A DNA stretch of 64,000 bases from JAJDOD01 sp050299835. Its GTDB lineage: Bacteria > Pseudomonadota > Alphaproteobacteria > Rhodobacterales > Rhodobacteraceae. Numbering within the stretch: the first letter of the stretch is position 1; every line of letters begins with the position of its first letter. A program made the position numbers and the translations under genes. Shown here piece by piece: positions 40,150 to 48,888 of the stretch. Location of the stretch: positions 109,393 to 173,392 of the forward strand of contig JBNKWP010000005.1 of the NCBI GenBank assembly GCA_050299835.1, written 5' to 3'. A model generated the notes under the pieces. The model was not told the DNA's origin. It worked only from the letters and a program-made list of their open reading frames with translations, and ran no database searches.

Positions 40150-42996
40150 CTACGCCTCCGCATACGCCTCCAGCGGCGGGCAGGTGCAGACCAGATGCCG
40201 GTCGCCATAGGCATTATCGACACGGTTGACCGGCGGCCAGTACTTGTCGACGCGGAACGCGCCCGGCGGGTAACACGCCTCTTCGCGCGAATAAGGCCGG
40301 TCCCAGTCGCCCACCAGATCCTCGACCGTGTGGGGCGCGCCTTTCAACGGGTTTTTCTCCCGGTCGGATTTGCCGTCCTCGATGGCCGCGATTTCCTCGC
40401 GGATTGACAGCATGGCGTCGCAGAACCGGTCAAGCTCCGCCTTGGTCTCCGACTCGGTCGGCTCGACCATCAGCGTTCCCGCCACAGGCCAGCTCATGGT
40501 CGGCGCGTGAAAACCGTTGTCGATCAGACGCTTGGCGATGTCGTCCACGGTCACGCCGGCGGTATCGTCGAATGGCCGCGTGTCGATGATGCACTCATGC
40601 GCCACCCGACCGTTCCGGCCCTTGAAGAGCACATCGAACGCGCCCTCCAGCCGCTTGGCGATGTAATTGGCGTTCAGGATCGCGACCTTGGTGGCCTGGG
40701 TCAGCCCCTCGCCGCCCATCAACAGCAGATAGGCGTAGGGGATCACGAGAATGCCCGGCGAACCATAGGGCGCGGCGGAAACAGGGCCTTCGCGACCGCC
40801 GGTCATCGGGTGACCGGGCAGGAAGGGAGCGAGATGCGCCCGGACGCCGATCGGCCCCATGCCCGGCCCGCCGCCGCCATGCGGGATGCAGAAGGTTTTG
40901 TGGAGGTTCAGGTGGCTGACGTCGCCCCCGATCTCCCCCGGTTTCACAAGGCCGACCATCGCGTTGAGGTTCGCGCCGTCGATATAGACCTGGCCGCCGA
41001 GGTCATGGGTGATCTGGCAGACCTCCCGCACGGTTTCCTCGAAGACGCCGTGGGTCGAAGGGTAGGTGATCATGCAGGCCGCCAGCCGGTCGCCCGCGGC
41101 ATCGGCCTTGGCGCGGAAATCCTCCACGTCGATATCGCCGTTGGAGGCCGATTTAACCACGACCACCTCCATCCCGCACATCTGCGCCGAGGCGGGGTTT
41201 GTGCCATGGGCCGAAACCGGAATCAGGCAGACCTTGCGGTGATCGTCTCCCCTCGCGCGGTGATAGGCCTGTATGGTCAGAAGCCCGGCATATTCGCCCT
41301 GAGCACCCGAGTTCGGCTGCATCGACATCGCATCATACCCGGTGATCGTGCAAAGCCGCGCCGACAGGTCGGAGATCATCGCCGTGTATCCTTTCACCTG
41401 CTCCGCAGGCGCGAAGGGGTGGATATTGGCGAACTCGGGCCAGGTGACCGGCATCATCTCGGCCGCCGCGTTCAGCTTCATGGTGCAGGACCCAAGCGGA
41501 ATCATCGCCCGGTCAAGCGCCAGATCGCGGTCGGCAAGACGACGCATGTAACGCATCATCTCCGTCTCGGCCCGGTTCATGTGGAAGACGGGGTGGGTCA
41601 GATAGCTGCTGGTACGGTGGTACTCCACCGGCAGACGGGTGTAGCCCGCCTCGAAATCGCCGTGGCTCAAGGTCAGCCCGAACGCCCGCCAGACCGCTTC
41701 AAGCTTCGCGGGCCGGGTCGTCTCGTCGATGGCAATGCCAATCTTCGACTCACCGACTTTGCGGAAGTTGATCAGTTCGCGCCGACCGGCTTCGAGGATC
41801 ACGCCCTGAAGCGATCCTACCTCGACCGTCACCGTGTCGAAGAACATTTCCGGCTCGACTGTATAACCGCCCGCTTCCAGCCCGAGGACCAGTTGCTCGG
41901 CCTCGCGGTGAATGCGCTGGGCGATAGCCTTCAGGCCCTCCGGTCCGTGGAAGACAGCATAAAACGACGCCATGACGGCCAACAGGGCTTGCGCCGTGCA
42001 GACGTTCGAGGTCGCCTTCTCCCGCCGGATATGCTGCTCGCGCGTTTGCAACGACAGGCGATAGGCCTTGTTCCCCCGCGCATCGACCGACACGCCCACC
42101 AGCCGCCCAGGCATAGCGCGTTTATAGGCGTCGCGGCAGGCCATATAGGCCGCGTGCGGGCCACCGAAGCCCATCGGCACGCCGAACCGTTGGGTGGAGC
42201 CGACGGCAATGTCCGCGCCCATTTCGCCGGGTTCCTTGAGCAGCGTCAGCGCCATCGGATCGGCAATGACGATGCCAAGCGCCTTGGCCTCGTGCAGCGC
42301 CGCGATCTGAGGCGTGAAGTCGCGCACATGGCCATAGGTGCCGGGATACTGGAAGATCGCGCCGAAAACCTGTTCGGCGTCGAGATCCTCCGGTGCCCCG
42401 ACGATGCACTCAATCCCCAAGGGGGCCGCGCGGGTCTGCATCACCGCGATGTTCTGCGGGTGGCAGTTCTCATCGATGAAGAACGCGGTCGCCTTCGACT
42501 TGGCAACGCGCTGCGCCATGGTCATGGCCTCGGCCGCCGCCGTCGCCTCGTCCAGAAGCGAGGCGTTGGCGATCTCAAGCCCCGTCAGATCGGAAATCAT
42601 CGTCTGATAGTTCAGCAGCGCCTCAAGCCGGCCCTGGCTGATCTCCGGCTGGTAGGGCGTATAGGCCGTGTACCAGGCCGGGTTTTCCAGGATGTTGCGC
42701 AGGATCGCGGGCGGCGTGGTGGTGCCGTAATAGCCCTGCCCGATCATCGTGGTGAAGACCTTGTTTTCCTTCGCGATCTTCCGCATTTCCCAGAGGAGTT
42801 CCCGTTCCGACCTTGGTGCCTCGAAATCCAGCGGCTCCGCCTGCCGGATCGAAGCCGGAACGGTCTGCTCGATCAGCTCGTCCAGCGTTGAGACGCCGAG
42901 CTTGGCCAGCATCTGCTCCATCTCCGCCGGAGAGGGGCCGATATGCCGCCGGTTGGCGAAATCGTAGGGCTGGTAGTCAGTGGGGGTGAAGGTCAT
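40150..42996 (-). CDS. gcvP: Glycine dehydrogenase (decarboxylating), P-protein, single-chain
   Basis: GcvP, 948 residues, full-length single-chain form. It decarboxylates glycine and passes the aminomethyl group to the lipoyl arm of GcvH. The N-terminus has FANRHIGPSPAEMEQML; the PLP lysine is Lys700 in HLNLHKTFCIPHGGGGPGMG. 'SCTMKLNAAAEM' and the glycine-rich regions are intact. Last gene of gcvT-gcvH-gcvP, separated from gcvH by 70 bases containing two palindromes. Confidence 0.97.
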   Translation of the reverse strand: MTFTPTDYQPYDFANRRHIGPSPAEMEQMLAKLGVSTLDELIEQTVPASIRQAEPLDFEAPRSERELLWEMRKIAKENKVFTTMIGQGYYGTTTPPAILRNILENPAWYTAYTPYQPEISQGRLEALLNYQTMISDLTGLEIANASLLDEATAAAEAMTMAQRVAKSKATAFFIDENCHPQNIAVMQTRAAPLGIECIVGAPEDLDAEQVFGAIFQYPGTYGHVRDFTPQIAALHEAKALGIVIADPMALTLLKEPGEMGADIAVGSTQRFGVPMGFGGPHAAYMACRDAYKRAMPGRLVGVSVDARGNKAYRLSLQTREQHIRREKATSNVCTAQALLAVMASFYAVFHGPEGLKAIAQRIHREAEQLVLGLEAGGYTVEPEMFFDTVTVEVGSLQGVILEAGRRELINFRKVGESKIGIAIDETTRPAKLEAVWRAFGLTLSHGDFEAGYTRLPVEYHRTSSYLTHPVFHMNRAETEMMRYMRRLADRDLALDRAMIPLGSCTMKLNAAAEMMPVTWPEFANIHPFAPAEQVKGYTAMISDLSARLCTITGYDAMSMQPNSGAQGEYAGLLTIQAYHRARGDDHRKVCLIPVSAHGTNPASAQMCGMEVVVVKSASNGDIDVEDFRAKADAAGDRLAACMITYPSTHGVFEETVREVCQITHDLGGQVYIDGANLNAMVGLVKPGEIGGDVSHLNLHKTFCIPHGGGGPGMGPIGVRAHLAPFLPGHPMTGGREGPVSAAPYGSPGILVIPYAYLLLMGGEGLTQATKVAILNANYIAKRLEGAFDVLFKGRNGRVAHECIIDTRPFDDTAGVTVDDIAKRLIDNGFHAPTMSWPVAGTLMVEPTESETKAELDRFCDAMLSIREEIAAIEDGKSDREKNPLKGAPHTVEDLVGDWDRPYSREEACYPPGAFRVDKYWPPVNRVDNAYGDRHLVCTCPPLEAYAEA

Positions 42997-43018
42997 GGCG
43001 GCTCTCCTGGATCGGGCG

Positions 43019-43061
43019 CACCACTCTTCGAAGAGTGGTGTAGGTTTCTTCGAAGAAACCT
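43019..43061. repeat. Tandem perfect palindromes between gcvH and gcvP
   Basis: CACCACTCTTC and GAAGAGTGGTG (43019-43040, 22 bases) followed one base later by AGGTTTCTTC and GAAGAAACCT (43042-43061, 20 bases). Both are perfect and both are centred on TTCGAA. They occupy most of the gap between two genes of one operon and could tune how much gcvP is made relative to gcvT and gcvH. Confidence 0.85.
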
Positions 43062-43066
43062 GATCC

Positions 43067-43426
43067 CTATTCGATCATCTCTTTGTATGCATCCTCGTCC
43101 ATATACTCGTCGAGCTGGCTCATATCCTCGACCTTGATCTTGAAGAACCAGGCCGCGCCCAACGGGTCCTCGTTCACGAGGCCCGGATTATCGGCGAGGT
43201 CGTCATTGACCTCGACGATCTCGCCATCGACCGGGGCCACGATGTCGGAGGCCGCCTTGACGCTTTCGATCACCACGGCATCGTCGCCCTTGGTCACCTG
43301 CGTCTCGGTCTCCGGCAATTCGACGAAAACGACATCGCCAAGCTGCTCAGCCGCGTGTTCGGTGATGCCAACGACTACCAGGTCGCCTTCGACGCGCAGC
43401 CATTCGTGGTCTTCGGTGTATTTCAT
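43067..43426 (-). CDS. gcvH: Glycine cleavage system H protein
   Basis: GcvH, 119 residues, MKYTEDHEWLRVEGDLVVVG at the start. The lipoylated lysine is Lys57 in IESVKAASDIVAPVDG. It shuttles the aminomethyl group between GcvP, GcvT and the lipoamide dehydrogenase. Lies 15 bases after gcvT in the leftward operon. Confidence 0.97.
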   Translation of the reverse strand: MKYTEDHEWLRVEGDLVVVGITEHAAEQLGDVVFVELPETETQVTKGDDAVVIESVKAASDIVAPVDGEIVEVNDDLADNPGLVNEDPLGAAWFFKIKVEDMSQLDEYMDEDAYKEMIE

Positions 43427-43441
43427 TGGTCTTTTCCCTGT

Positions 43442-44563
43442 TCAGCGTTTGTAATTGGAGGGGCGGAAGGGCAGATCGGCGACGGTGACGGGCATCCGCT
43501 TGCCGCGCACCTCCCCTTCCAGTTCTGTGCCGGTTTCGGCGAATTCAATGGCGACATAGCCCATCGACATGGGCGCTTCGAGCGACGGGCCGAAGGCGCC
43601 GGAGGTGACAGTGCCGACATGAGTATCGCCTGCGAACAACTCGGTGCCCTCCCGCATCGGCGCACGGCCTTGCGGCAACAGGCCGACACGGCGGCGGGGA
43701 GCACCGTTGGCGAGCTGGTCGAGGATCACGTCCGCGCCCGGAAAGCCGCCTTCCCGGTCTCCGCCAGCACGGCGGGCCTTCTGCATCGCCCATTCCAGCG
43801 CGGCTTCGACCGGCGTTGTCGTGGTGTCGATGTCATGGCCGTAGAGGCAAAGCCCGGCTTCCAGCCGCAGCGAGTCGCGGGCGCCAAGTCCGATGGGCTC
43901 GACCTCCTCCATCGCCAGCAGCGCTTCGGTAAACTCCACCGCGCGATCCTCCGGCACCGAGATCTCGTAGCCGTCCTCGCCGGTGTAGCCCGAGCGCGAG
44001 ACCCAAAGTTCCACCTCGCCCCAATCCAGCTTCACGCTTTCCATGAACTTCATCATCGGCGCAGCGGGCAAGAGGCGTGTCAACGCGGCCTCCGCTTCCG
44101 GTCCCTGAAGCGCGATCAGCGCCCGGTCGGTCACCGGCTTGATATCGGCAACGCCCGAGAGGCTTTGCAAATGCGCGATGTCCGCCTCCTTGCAGGCCGC
44201 ATTCACCACCACGAAAAGATGATCGCCTCGGTTCGCGACCATCAGGTCGTCGAGAATGCCGCCCGTCTCATTGGTGAATAGCGCGTAACGCTGACGACCT
44301 TCCTTCAGTCCGACAATATCCACCGGAACGAGCCGTTCGAGATCCATGGCAACATCAGCAACGCCATTTTCCCAAAGCGGTTCAAGACGCACCTGCCCCA
44401 TATGGCTGACATCGAAAAGCCCCGCATGCTCCCGCGTCCAGAGATGCTCCTTCATCACGCCGGGCCCATATTGCACCGGCATCTCGTAACCCGCGAAGGG
44501 CACCATCTTGGCCCCCAGCGAGACATGCAGGTCGTAAAGCGGCGTGCGGTTCAGTTCCGGCAT
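43442..44563 (-). CDS. gcvT: Aminomethyltransferase (glycine cleavage T protein)
   Basis: GcvT, 373 residues from the ATG at MPELNRTPLYDLHVSLGAKM; upstream frame extension runs into the riboswitch and was excluded. It transfers the one-carbon unit to tetrahydrofolate and releases ammonia. VPFAGYEMPVQY, AGLFDVSHMGQVRL, SRSGYTGEDGYEISVP and LGARDSLRLEAGLCLYGHD are conserved blocks; the Asp in DVSHMGQ and Arg residues bind folate. First gene after the glycine riboswitch. Confidence 0.96.
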   Translation of the reverse strand: MPELNRTPLYDLHVSLGAKMVPFAGYEMPVQYGPGVMKEHLWTREHAGLFDVSHMGQVRLEPLWENGVADVAMDLERLVPVDIVGLKEGRQRYALFTNETGGILDDLMVANRGDHLFVVVNAACKEADIAHLQSLSGVADIKPVTDRALIALQGPEAEAALTRLLPAAPMMKFMESVKLDWGEVELWVSRSGYTGEDGYEISVPEDRAVEFTEALLAMEEVEPIGLGARDSLRLEAGLCLYGHDIDTTTTPVEAALEWAMQKARRAGGDREGGFPGADVILDQLANGAPRRRVGLLPQGRAPMREGTELFAGDTHVGTVTSGAFGPSLEAPMSMGYVAIEFAETGTELEGEVRGKRMPVTVADLPFRPSNYKR

Positions 44564-44633
44564 CGCAGGTCCCCCGTCTTCCAATGCCGACACTGAAGCG
44601 TTCGGCGCGTTCGGGCAAGAGCCATGCCCGTCG

Positions 44634-44787
44634 GCGCCCCCTCTGTCCTTTCGCCTGAGATCGTTATCCCGTCGGCGCCCCAAACGGGGTCTCTCCAGAG
44701 TTCCAAGCGCGGCGCGGTCCTTTGGCCTGAGAGTTTACCGGGGCGGTTGCTCCTTCGGCACGGGGGCTGGCCCCCGATTCTCCCGCG
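44634..44787 (-). promoter_or_regulatory. Tandem glycine riboswitch controlling gcvTHP
   Basis: Two glycine aptamers in tandem on the minus strand. Aptamer 1 (about 44787-44713) has GCGGGAGAATC, the CGCCGAAGGAGCAACC-type core and AACTCTCAGGC with AAAGGACC. Aptamer 2 (about 44700-44640) has CTCTGGAGAG, GGGGCGCCGACGG, GATCTCAGGCGAAAGGACAGAG. The linker is about a dozen bases. A hairpin (CGGGCA/TGCCCG, 44612-44630) between it and gcvT is a likely expression platform. Confidence 0.95.
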
Positions 44788-44870
44788 ATGCGCGAGCGCT
44801 CTTTACGCCGGGGGAGGCCGGTCTGGCAAGAGGTTGTGTCGCGCTGCCCGACACGCCAGTAATCCATTCC

Positions 44871-45428
44871 ATGAGTGCATTCGTTTTCGGATATGGCAGT
44901 CTCGTCAACGCCGCGACCCATGACTATGGCGCGGTCCATCCCGCCCATCTGCCCGGCTGGCGGCGCATCTGGCGGCATGTGGAAGGCCGGACGGTTGCCT
45001 TTCTGACAATCCAACCGGATGCGGTCAGCGCCATAGACGGCGTGATCGCCGCCGTGCCGGACCAGAACTGGGAGGCGCTGGATGTTCGCGAAAAATCCTA
45101 TCTTCGCGAAGGTGCCGTGGGCGTCACGCACGGGGTGACGATTGCGACCGACATTCGCCTTTACCACGCGCCGGAGCATCTGCACCGGCCGCATTCGGGG
45201 CAGCATCCGATCCTGCTGAGCTATCTCGATGTGGTCGTGCAGGGATATGGCCGGCTCGGCGGCGAAGAGGCGGTCGGGAACTTCTTTGCCACGACGGATG
45301 GTTGGGATGCGCCGATCCTCGATGACCGGCACGCGCCGCGCTATCCGCGTCACCAGAGCCTGACGGGGGAGGAGACGGCGCTGGTGGACGATCATCTTGC
45401 GCGGCTTGGGGTGGCGGTTATCGGGTGA
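44871..45428 (+). CDS. Gamma-glutamylcyclotransferase-like protein
   Basis: A 185-residue protein with the GGCT-fold signature at the N-terminus, MSAFVFGYGSLVNAATHDYG (YGSL motif, residues 8-11), and a catalytic-type glutamate in the segment DVREKSYLREGA (about 71-82). The family breaks gamma-glutamyl peptides into 5-oxoproline, or acts on glutathione (ChaC branch). It lies opposite the gcv operon, with its start inside 80 bases of the riboswitch start. Exact substrate unknown. Confidence 0.78.
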   Translation: MSAFVFGYGSLVNAATHDYGAVHPAHLPGWRRIWRHVEGRTVAFLTIQPDAVSAIDGVIAAVPDQNWEALDVREKSYLREGAVGVTHGVTIATDIRLYHAPEHLHRPHSGQHPILLSYLDVVVQGYGRLGGEEAVGNFFATTDGWDAPILDDRHAPRYPRHQSLTGEETALVDDHLARLGVAVIG

Positions 45429-45545
45429 CGGGCGTTGATTGCAGGCCTTGTCCGACAACGCGGGGCTCTGCGAGCGGCGAGACTCCTCGCCCGCGCGGTC
45501 GCTCCAGGCGCGTTTCGATTAAGACTCGCAAGTCTCTCCCACAAC

Positions 45546-45575
45546 TTGACACCGCGTTAACTTACCGCTCGGTAA
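45546..45575 (+). promoter_or_regulatory. Orphan promoter-like TTGACA with palindromic operator
   Basis: TTGACA (45546-45551) is followed ten bases later by the perfect palindrome TTACCGCTCGGTAA (45562-45575), overlapping where a -10 would be. The palindrome resembles TetR-family operators. No plus-strand gene follows, because the MATE gene is on the other strand. The surrounding 214-base gap holds otherwise only a GGCGAG-ACTC-CTCGCC hairpin (45476-45491). Confidence 0.35.
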
Positions 45576-45642
45576 AAAAGGGGTGGGAGGACGGGGGAAC
45601 ACTTTTCGCGATGTCTTGATTCGGATTGGTGGGACGACACCC

Positions 45643-47043
45643 TCACCGCCGGTGATGGAACAGCCCCAGCCACCGCCCCTGTCGCGCAAACGGTGCCCTC
45701 GGCTCCGGCACCGCGCTCTCCGTCTCCGCAATCACGCGCCGCGCAAGCAAGACCGCGATCAGCGCGAAGACCACGCCGCCCAGCGACTGCCCGATCAGCA
45801 CACCCGGCGCTCCGAACCACGCCGCGCCCAGCATCACCGGCGGGATCGTCCCAAGCGTATGCCGCCCCCAGTTCGTCACGGTCGAATAGAACGGGTGACC
45901 CAGATTGTTGAAGGCCGCGTTGGCGACGAAGATCACCCCGTTGAAGAACCACAGAAGCGACAGCGGCCCGGCGAAAAGGAACACCAGCACCAGCGCGGCG
46001 GAGCCTTTCTCAAGCTGGAACAGCCAGGCCAGAGGACCACGAAGCGCGAAGAGCGCCATTGAGACGATCACCGTCACGCTGCCGGTGAACAGAAGCGCGT
46101 CCCGGAATGTCCGCCGCACCCGCTCGACGTTACGCGCGCCCGCATTCTGCCCGATGATCGGCCCGACCGCGCCCGACAGCGCGAAGAGGATCGCGAAGGC
46201 CACCGGCGTCAGCCGCCCGACGATGGCCATGCCTGCCACTGCCTCCTCGCCATAGGCTGCCATTGCCCGCGTGACAAAGGCCTGGCCCACCGGCGTCGCC
46301 AGTTGCGTCAGGATCGCCGGGATCGCGATGGCGAAAACCGGGCGAAAGTCGCGGGCCAGCCCCTGCAGGGACGGTTGCCCGAACCCGCCGTGGAACCGGT
46401 GGATCGCTGACAGCGCCAATCCGGCGATGGCAAACCGCGCCGTGATCGAAGCTATCGCCGCGCCGGTCAGCTCCCAGCCCAGCCCGAAGATCAGGATCGG
46501 GTCGAGCACCGCGTTCACCACCCCGCCGAGGATCAGGACATTCATCGACCGCCGCGCATCGCCATGGGCGCGCAATACCGCCCCTCCGACCACGCCGACC
46601 AGCAGGACCGGCAGGCTTGGCAGGATGATCTGCATGTAATGCACCGCCAGATCCCGCGTTTCCCCACTCGCGCCCAGAAGCGAGACCAGAGGCGCGATGT
46701 TCAGCCAGACAATGAAGGCGAAGATCGCCCCGAAGCCGAACCCGTAGATCAGGCTCGACGTTGCCCGTCTTTGCGCCAGCACCGCATCGCCCTCGCCCAA
46801 TGCGCGGGCCACCTGCGCCCCGCAGGCAATCGCCATGCCAATACCGAACGATCCGGTGAAAAACAGGATCGCGCCCGCATAGCCGACCGCCGCTGCCAGT
46901 TCCGCCTTGCCGAGCATCGAGATGAAGACCATGTCCACGAAATCAACAGCGAAAACCGCCATCAGCCCGACCGAGGACGCGACAGACATCACCGCGATGT
47001 GCCTCATCGGGTTGCCGTCGAGAAATTTCGCCTGATCCGCCAT
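45643..47043 (-). CDS. MATE-family multidrug/cation exporter
   Basis: A 466-residue MATE transporter with about twelve membrane segments, start at MADQAKFLDGNPMRHIAVMS. Typical blocks: VDFVDMVFISMLGKAELAAA (about 33-52), 'GPIIGQNAGARNVERVRR' in the second half, which repeats the pattern of the first. It expels organic cations or drugs using sodium or proton gradients. Substrate unknown. Divergent from the TauE gene at 47177. Confidence 0.9.
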   Translation of the reverse strand: MADQAKFLDGNPMRHIAVMSVASSVGLMAVFAVDFVDMVFISMLGKAELAAAVGYAGAILFFTGSFGIGMAIACGAQVARALGEGDAVLAQRRATSSLIYGFGFGAIFAFIVWLNIAPLVSLLGASGETRDLAVHYMQIILPSLPVLLVGVVGGAVLRAHGDARRSMNVLILGGVVNAVLDPILIFGLGWELTGAAIASITARFAIAGLALSAIHRFHGGFGQPSLQGLARDFRPVFAIAIPAILTQLATPVGQAFVTRAMAAYGEEAVAGMAIVGRLTPVAFAILFALSGAVGPIIGQNAGARNVERVRRTFRDALLFTGSVTVIVSMALFALRGPLAWLFQLEKGSAALVLVFLFAGPLSLLWFFNGVIFVANAAFNNLGHPFYSTVTNWGRHTLGTIPPVMLGAAWFGAPGVLIGQSLGGVVFALIAVLLARRVIAETESAVPEPRAPFARQGRWLGLFHHRR

Positions 47044-47176
47044 GGCGCGACCATGGCAGCGCGGCCACAGCCTGTCCACACGGCCCGCGCTTGTTCCGAT
47101 TTGTCGCATCAGGCTTTTTGCCGCCCAAGCAATTGGCCGTTGATTACAACGGGGTGACAGGCATAAGGGAAGATAC

Positions 47177-48094
47177 ATGCAGATCTACCTCCCCATCGCC
47201 GAGGTATCGGTCAACGCCTTCCTGCTTCTCGGTCTCGGCGGGCTGGTCGGTGTGCTCTCCGGCATGTTCGGTGTGGGAGGCGGGTTCCTGATCACGCCGC
47301 TTCTTTTTTTTGTCGGCATCCCCCCCGCGGTCGCTGTCGCCACTTCGTCGAACCAGATCGTTGCCGCTTCGATTTCCGCTGTGCTGGCACATCTCAGACG
47401 CCGAACTGTGGACCTGAAAATGGGAACGGTGCTGCTGATCGGCGGGCTTGCAGGCGCCGCGCTTGGCGTTCAGGTCTTCAACGCGTTGAAGGCCATCGGT
47501 CAGGTCGATCTGCTGGTGCAGCTGTGCTATGTCGTTTTCCTCGGGACGGTCGGCACGCTGATGCTGATCGAGAGCCTGCGCGCGTTGCGCCGCAGCCGCA
47601 GGCCGGGTGCCCTGCCCAAACGGAAAAAGCACGGGCTGGTTCACGCCCTGCCCTTCAAGATGCGATTCCGCACCTCGGGCCTTTATATCTCGGTCATTCC
47701 GCCGGTACTGGTCGGCATTCTTGTCGGCGTCCTTGCCGCCATCATGGGCGTGGGCGGCGGCTTCATCATGGTGCCGGCAATGATCTATATCCTCGGCATG
47801 CCAACCAAGGTCGTCGTGGGCACATCGCTTTTCCAGATCATCTTCGTTACCGGTTTCACGACGCTGCTACACGCCACGACGAACTACACCGTCGATATCG
47901 TACTGGCGGTCCTTCTGCTTCTTGGCGGTGTGGTCGGGGCGCAGTTCGGCACGCGGATCGGCGCGCGGCTGAAGGCCGAACAACTCCGCATCCTGCTCTC
48001 ACTGATGGTCATCGTAGTCTGCGGTAAGCTCGCTCTCGACCTGTTGATTGAACCGTCCGAACTCTACTCTGTCGGCGCGGCGGGAGGGCACTGA
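47177..48094 (+). CDS. TauE/SafE-family permease (second)
   Basis: A 305-residue permease with the duplicated TauE motif: LVGVLSGMFGVGGGFLITPLL (about 20-40, in two pieces) and GVLAAIMGVGGGFIMVPAMI (about 186-205). The length and the loop with RRSRRPGALPKRKKHG between the halves match the alphaproteobacterial branch often found with a TIGR02186 gene, as here. That pair has been linked by context to sulfur metabolism. One base separates its stop from the next ATG. Confidence 0.92.
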   Translation: MQIYLPIAEVSVNAFLLLGLGGLVGVLSGMFGVGGGFLITPLLFFVGIPPAVAVATSSNQIVAASISAVLAHLRRRTVDLKMGTVLLIGGLAGAALGVQVFNALKAIGQVDLLVQLCYVVFLGTVGTLMLIESLRALRRSRRPGALPKRKKHGLVHALPFKMRFRTSGLYISVIPPVLVGILVGVLAAIMGVGGGFIMVPAMIYILGMPTKVVVGTSLFQIIFVTGFTTLLHATTNYTVDIVLAVLLLLGGVVGAQFGTRIGARLKAEQLRILLSLMVIVVCGKLALDLLIEPSELYSVGAAGGH

Positions 48095-48095
48095 G

Positions 48096-48845
48096 ATGTG
48101 GCGCATCCTCCCGCTCCTTGTCCTGATGGCGCTGCCCGCACAGGCTGAGGAAGTCGTCGCGGGCCTCAGCCAGAACCGCGTTTCCATCACCACCGACTTC
48201 GACGGCTCCGAGATTCTGATTTTCGGCGCGGTCAAACGCGAAGACCCGATCCCCACCGATGCACCGCTGCATGTCGTCATCACTGTCGCCGGTCCGTCCG
48301 AGGCCGTCGATGTGCGCCGCAAGGAAAAGCGCCTCGGCATCTGGGTCAACACCGACCATGTGGAGGTGGACCGCGCTCCCAGCTTCTATGCCGTCGCAAC
48401 CTCTGGCGAGTGGAACGACGTGCTGACCAACACCGAAGACTTGCGCCACCGGATCTCGATCCGCCGCGCCATCCGTTCGGTCGGTGCGAATATCGAAGGG
48501 GCCGATGCATTTACCCGAGCGTTGATCCGAATCCGCGAGGCCAAAGGCCTCTACCAAACAAATATCGGCGCGATCCGGCTGGAGGAATCGACCTTGTTCA
48601 GCACCTCCGTAAAACTGCCTGCCAACCTGACCGAGGGCGATTATTCGGCGCAGTTCTACCTGACCCGGAATGGTAGCGTGGTGGACAATTTCGAAACCGT
48701 CATCGCCGTCCAGAAGGTCGGGCTGGAGCGTTTCCTTTTCCGGCTTTCGCGGGAGCAACCCCTGATCTACGGGCTGATGTCTCTGGCCATCGCCATCGCG
48801 GCGGGCTGGGGCGCATCGGCGGCTTTCCGGCTGGCGCGAAACTGA
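48096..48845 (+). CDS. TIGR02186-family exported/membrane protein
   Basis: A 249-residue protein. A signal peptide (MWRILPLLVLMALPAQA) leads to a beta-rich domain (SQNRVSITTDFDGSEILIFGA, about 26-46, is the family signature), and a C-terminal membrane helix (LIYGLMSLAIAIAAGWGASA). It is a conserved alphaproteobacterial partner of TauE-like permeases. Start ATG lies at the end of the permease gene; the pair is an operon. Confidence 0.88.
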   Translation: MWRILPLLVLMALPAQAEEVVAGLSQNRVSITTDFDGSEILIFGAVKREDPIPTDAPLHVVITVAGPSEAVDVRRKEKRLGIWVNTDHVEVDRAPSFYAVATSGEWNDVLTNTEDLRHRISIRRAIRSVGANIEGADAFTRALIRIREAKGLYQTNIGAIRLEESTLFSTSVKLPANLTEGDYSAQFYLTRNGSVVDNFETVIAVQKVGLERFLFRLSREQPLIYGLMSLAIAIAAGWGASAAFRLARN

Positions 48846-48888
48846 GACATCAGAGTTCGACGCGAACTCCGCGTCGGAGTTTGTCTCA
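48843..48888. terminator. Symmetric bidirectional terminator between convergent genes
   Basis: Outer arms TGAGACA (48843-48849) and TGTCTCA (48882-48888) contain the stop codons of both convergent genes. Inside are two alternative hairpins that share AACTC: GAGTTCG-ACG-CGAACTC (48853-48869) and AACTCCG-CGT-CGGAGTT (48865-48881). The whole can form a cruciform. No T-run is present. Confidence 0.65.

Noticed and set aside
40507..42891. A 794-residue plus-strand open frame
   Set aside because: Antisense shadow of gcvP, same arginine/histidine-rich composition, no ribosome site.
43019..43061. CRISPR repeats
   Set aside because: Two different palindromes with no spacers and no repeated unit.
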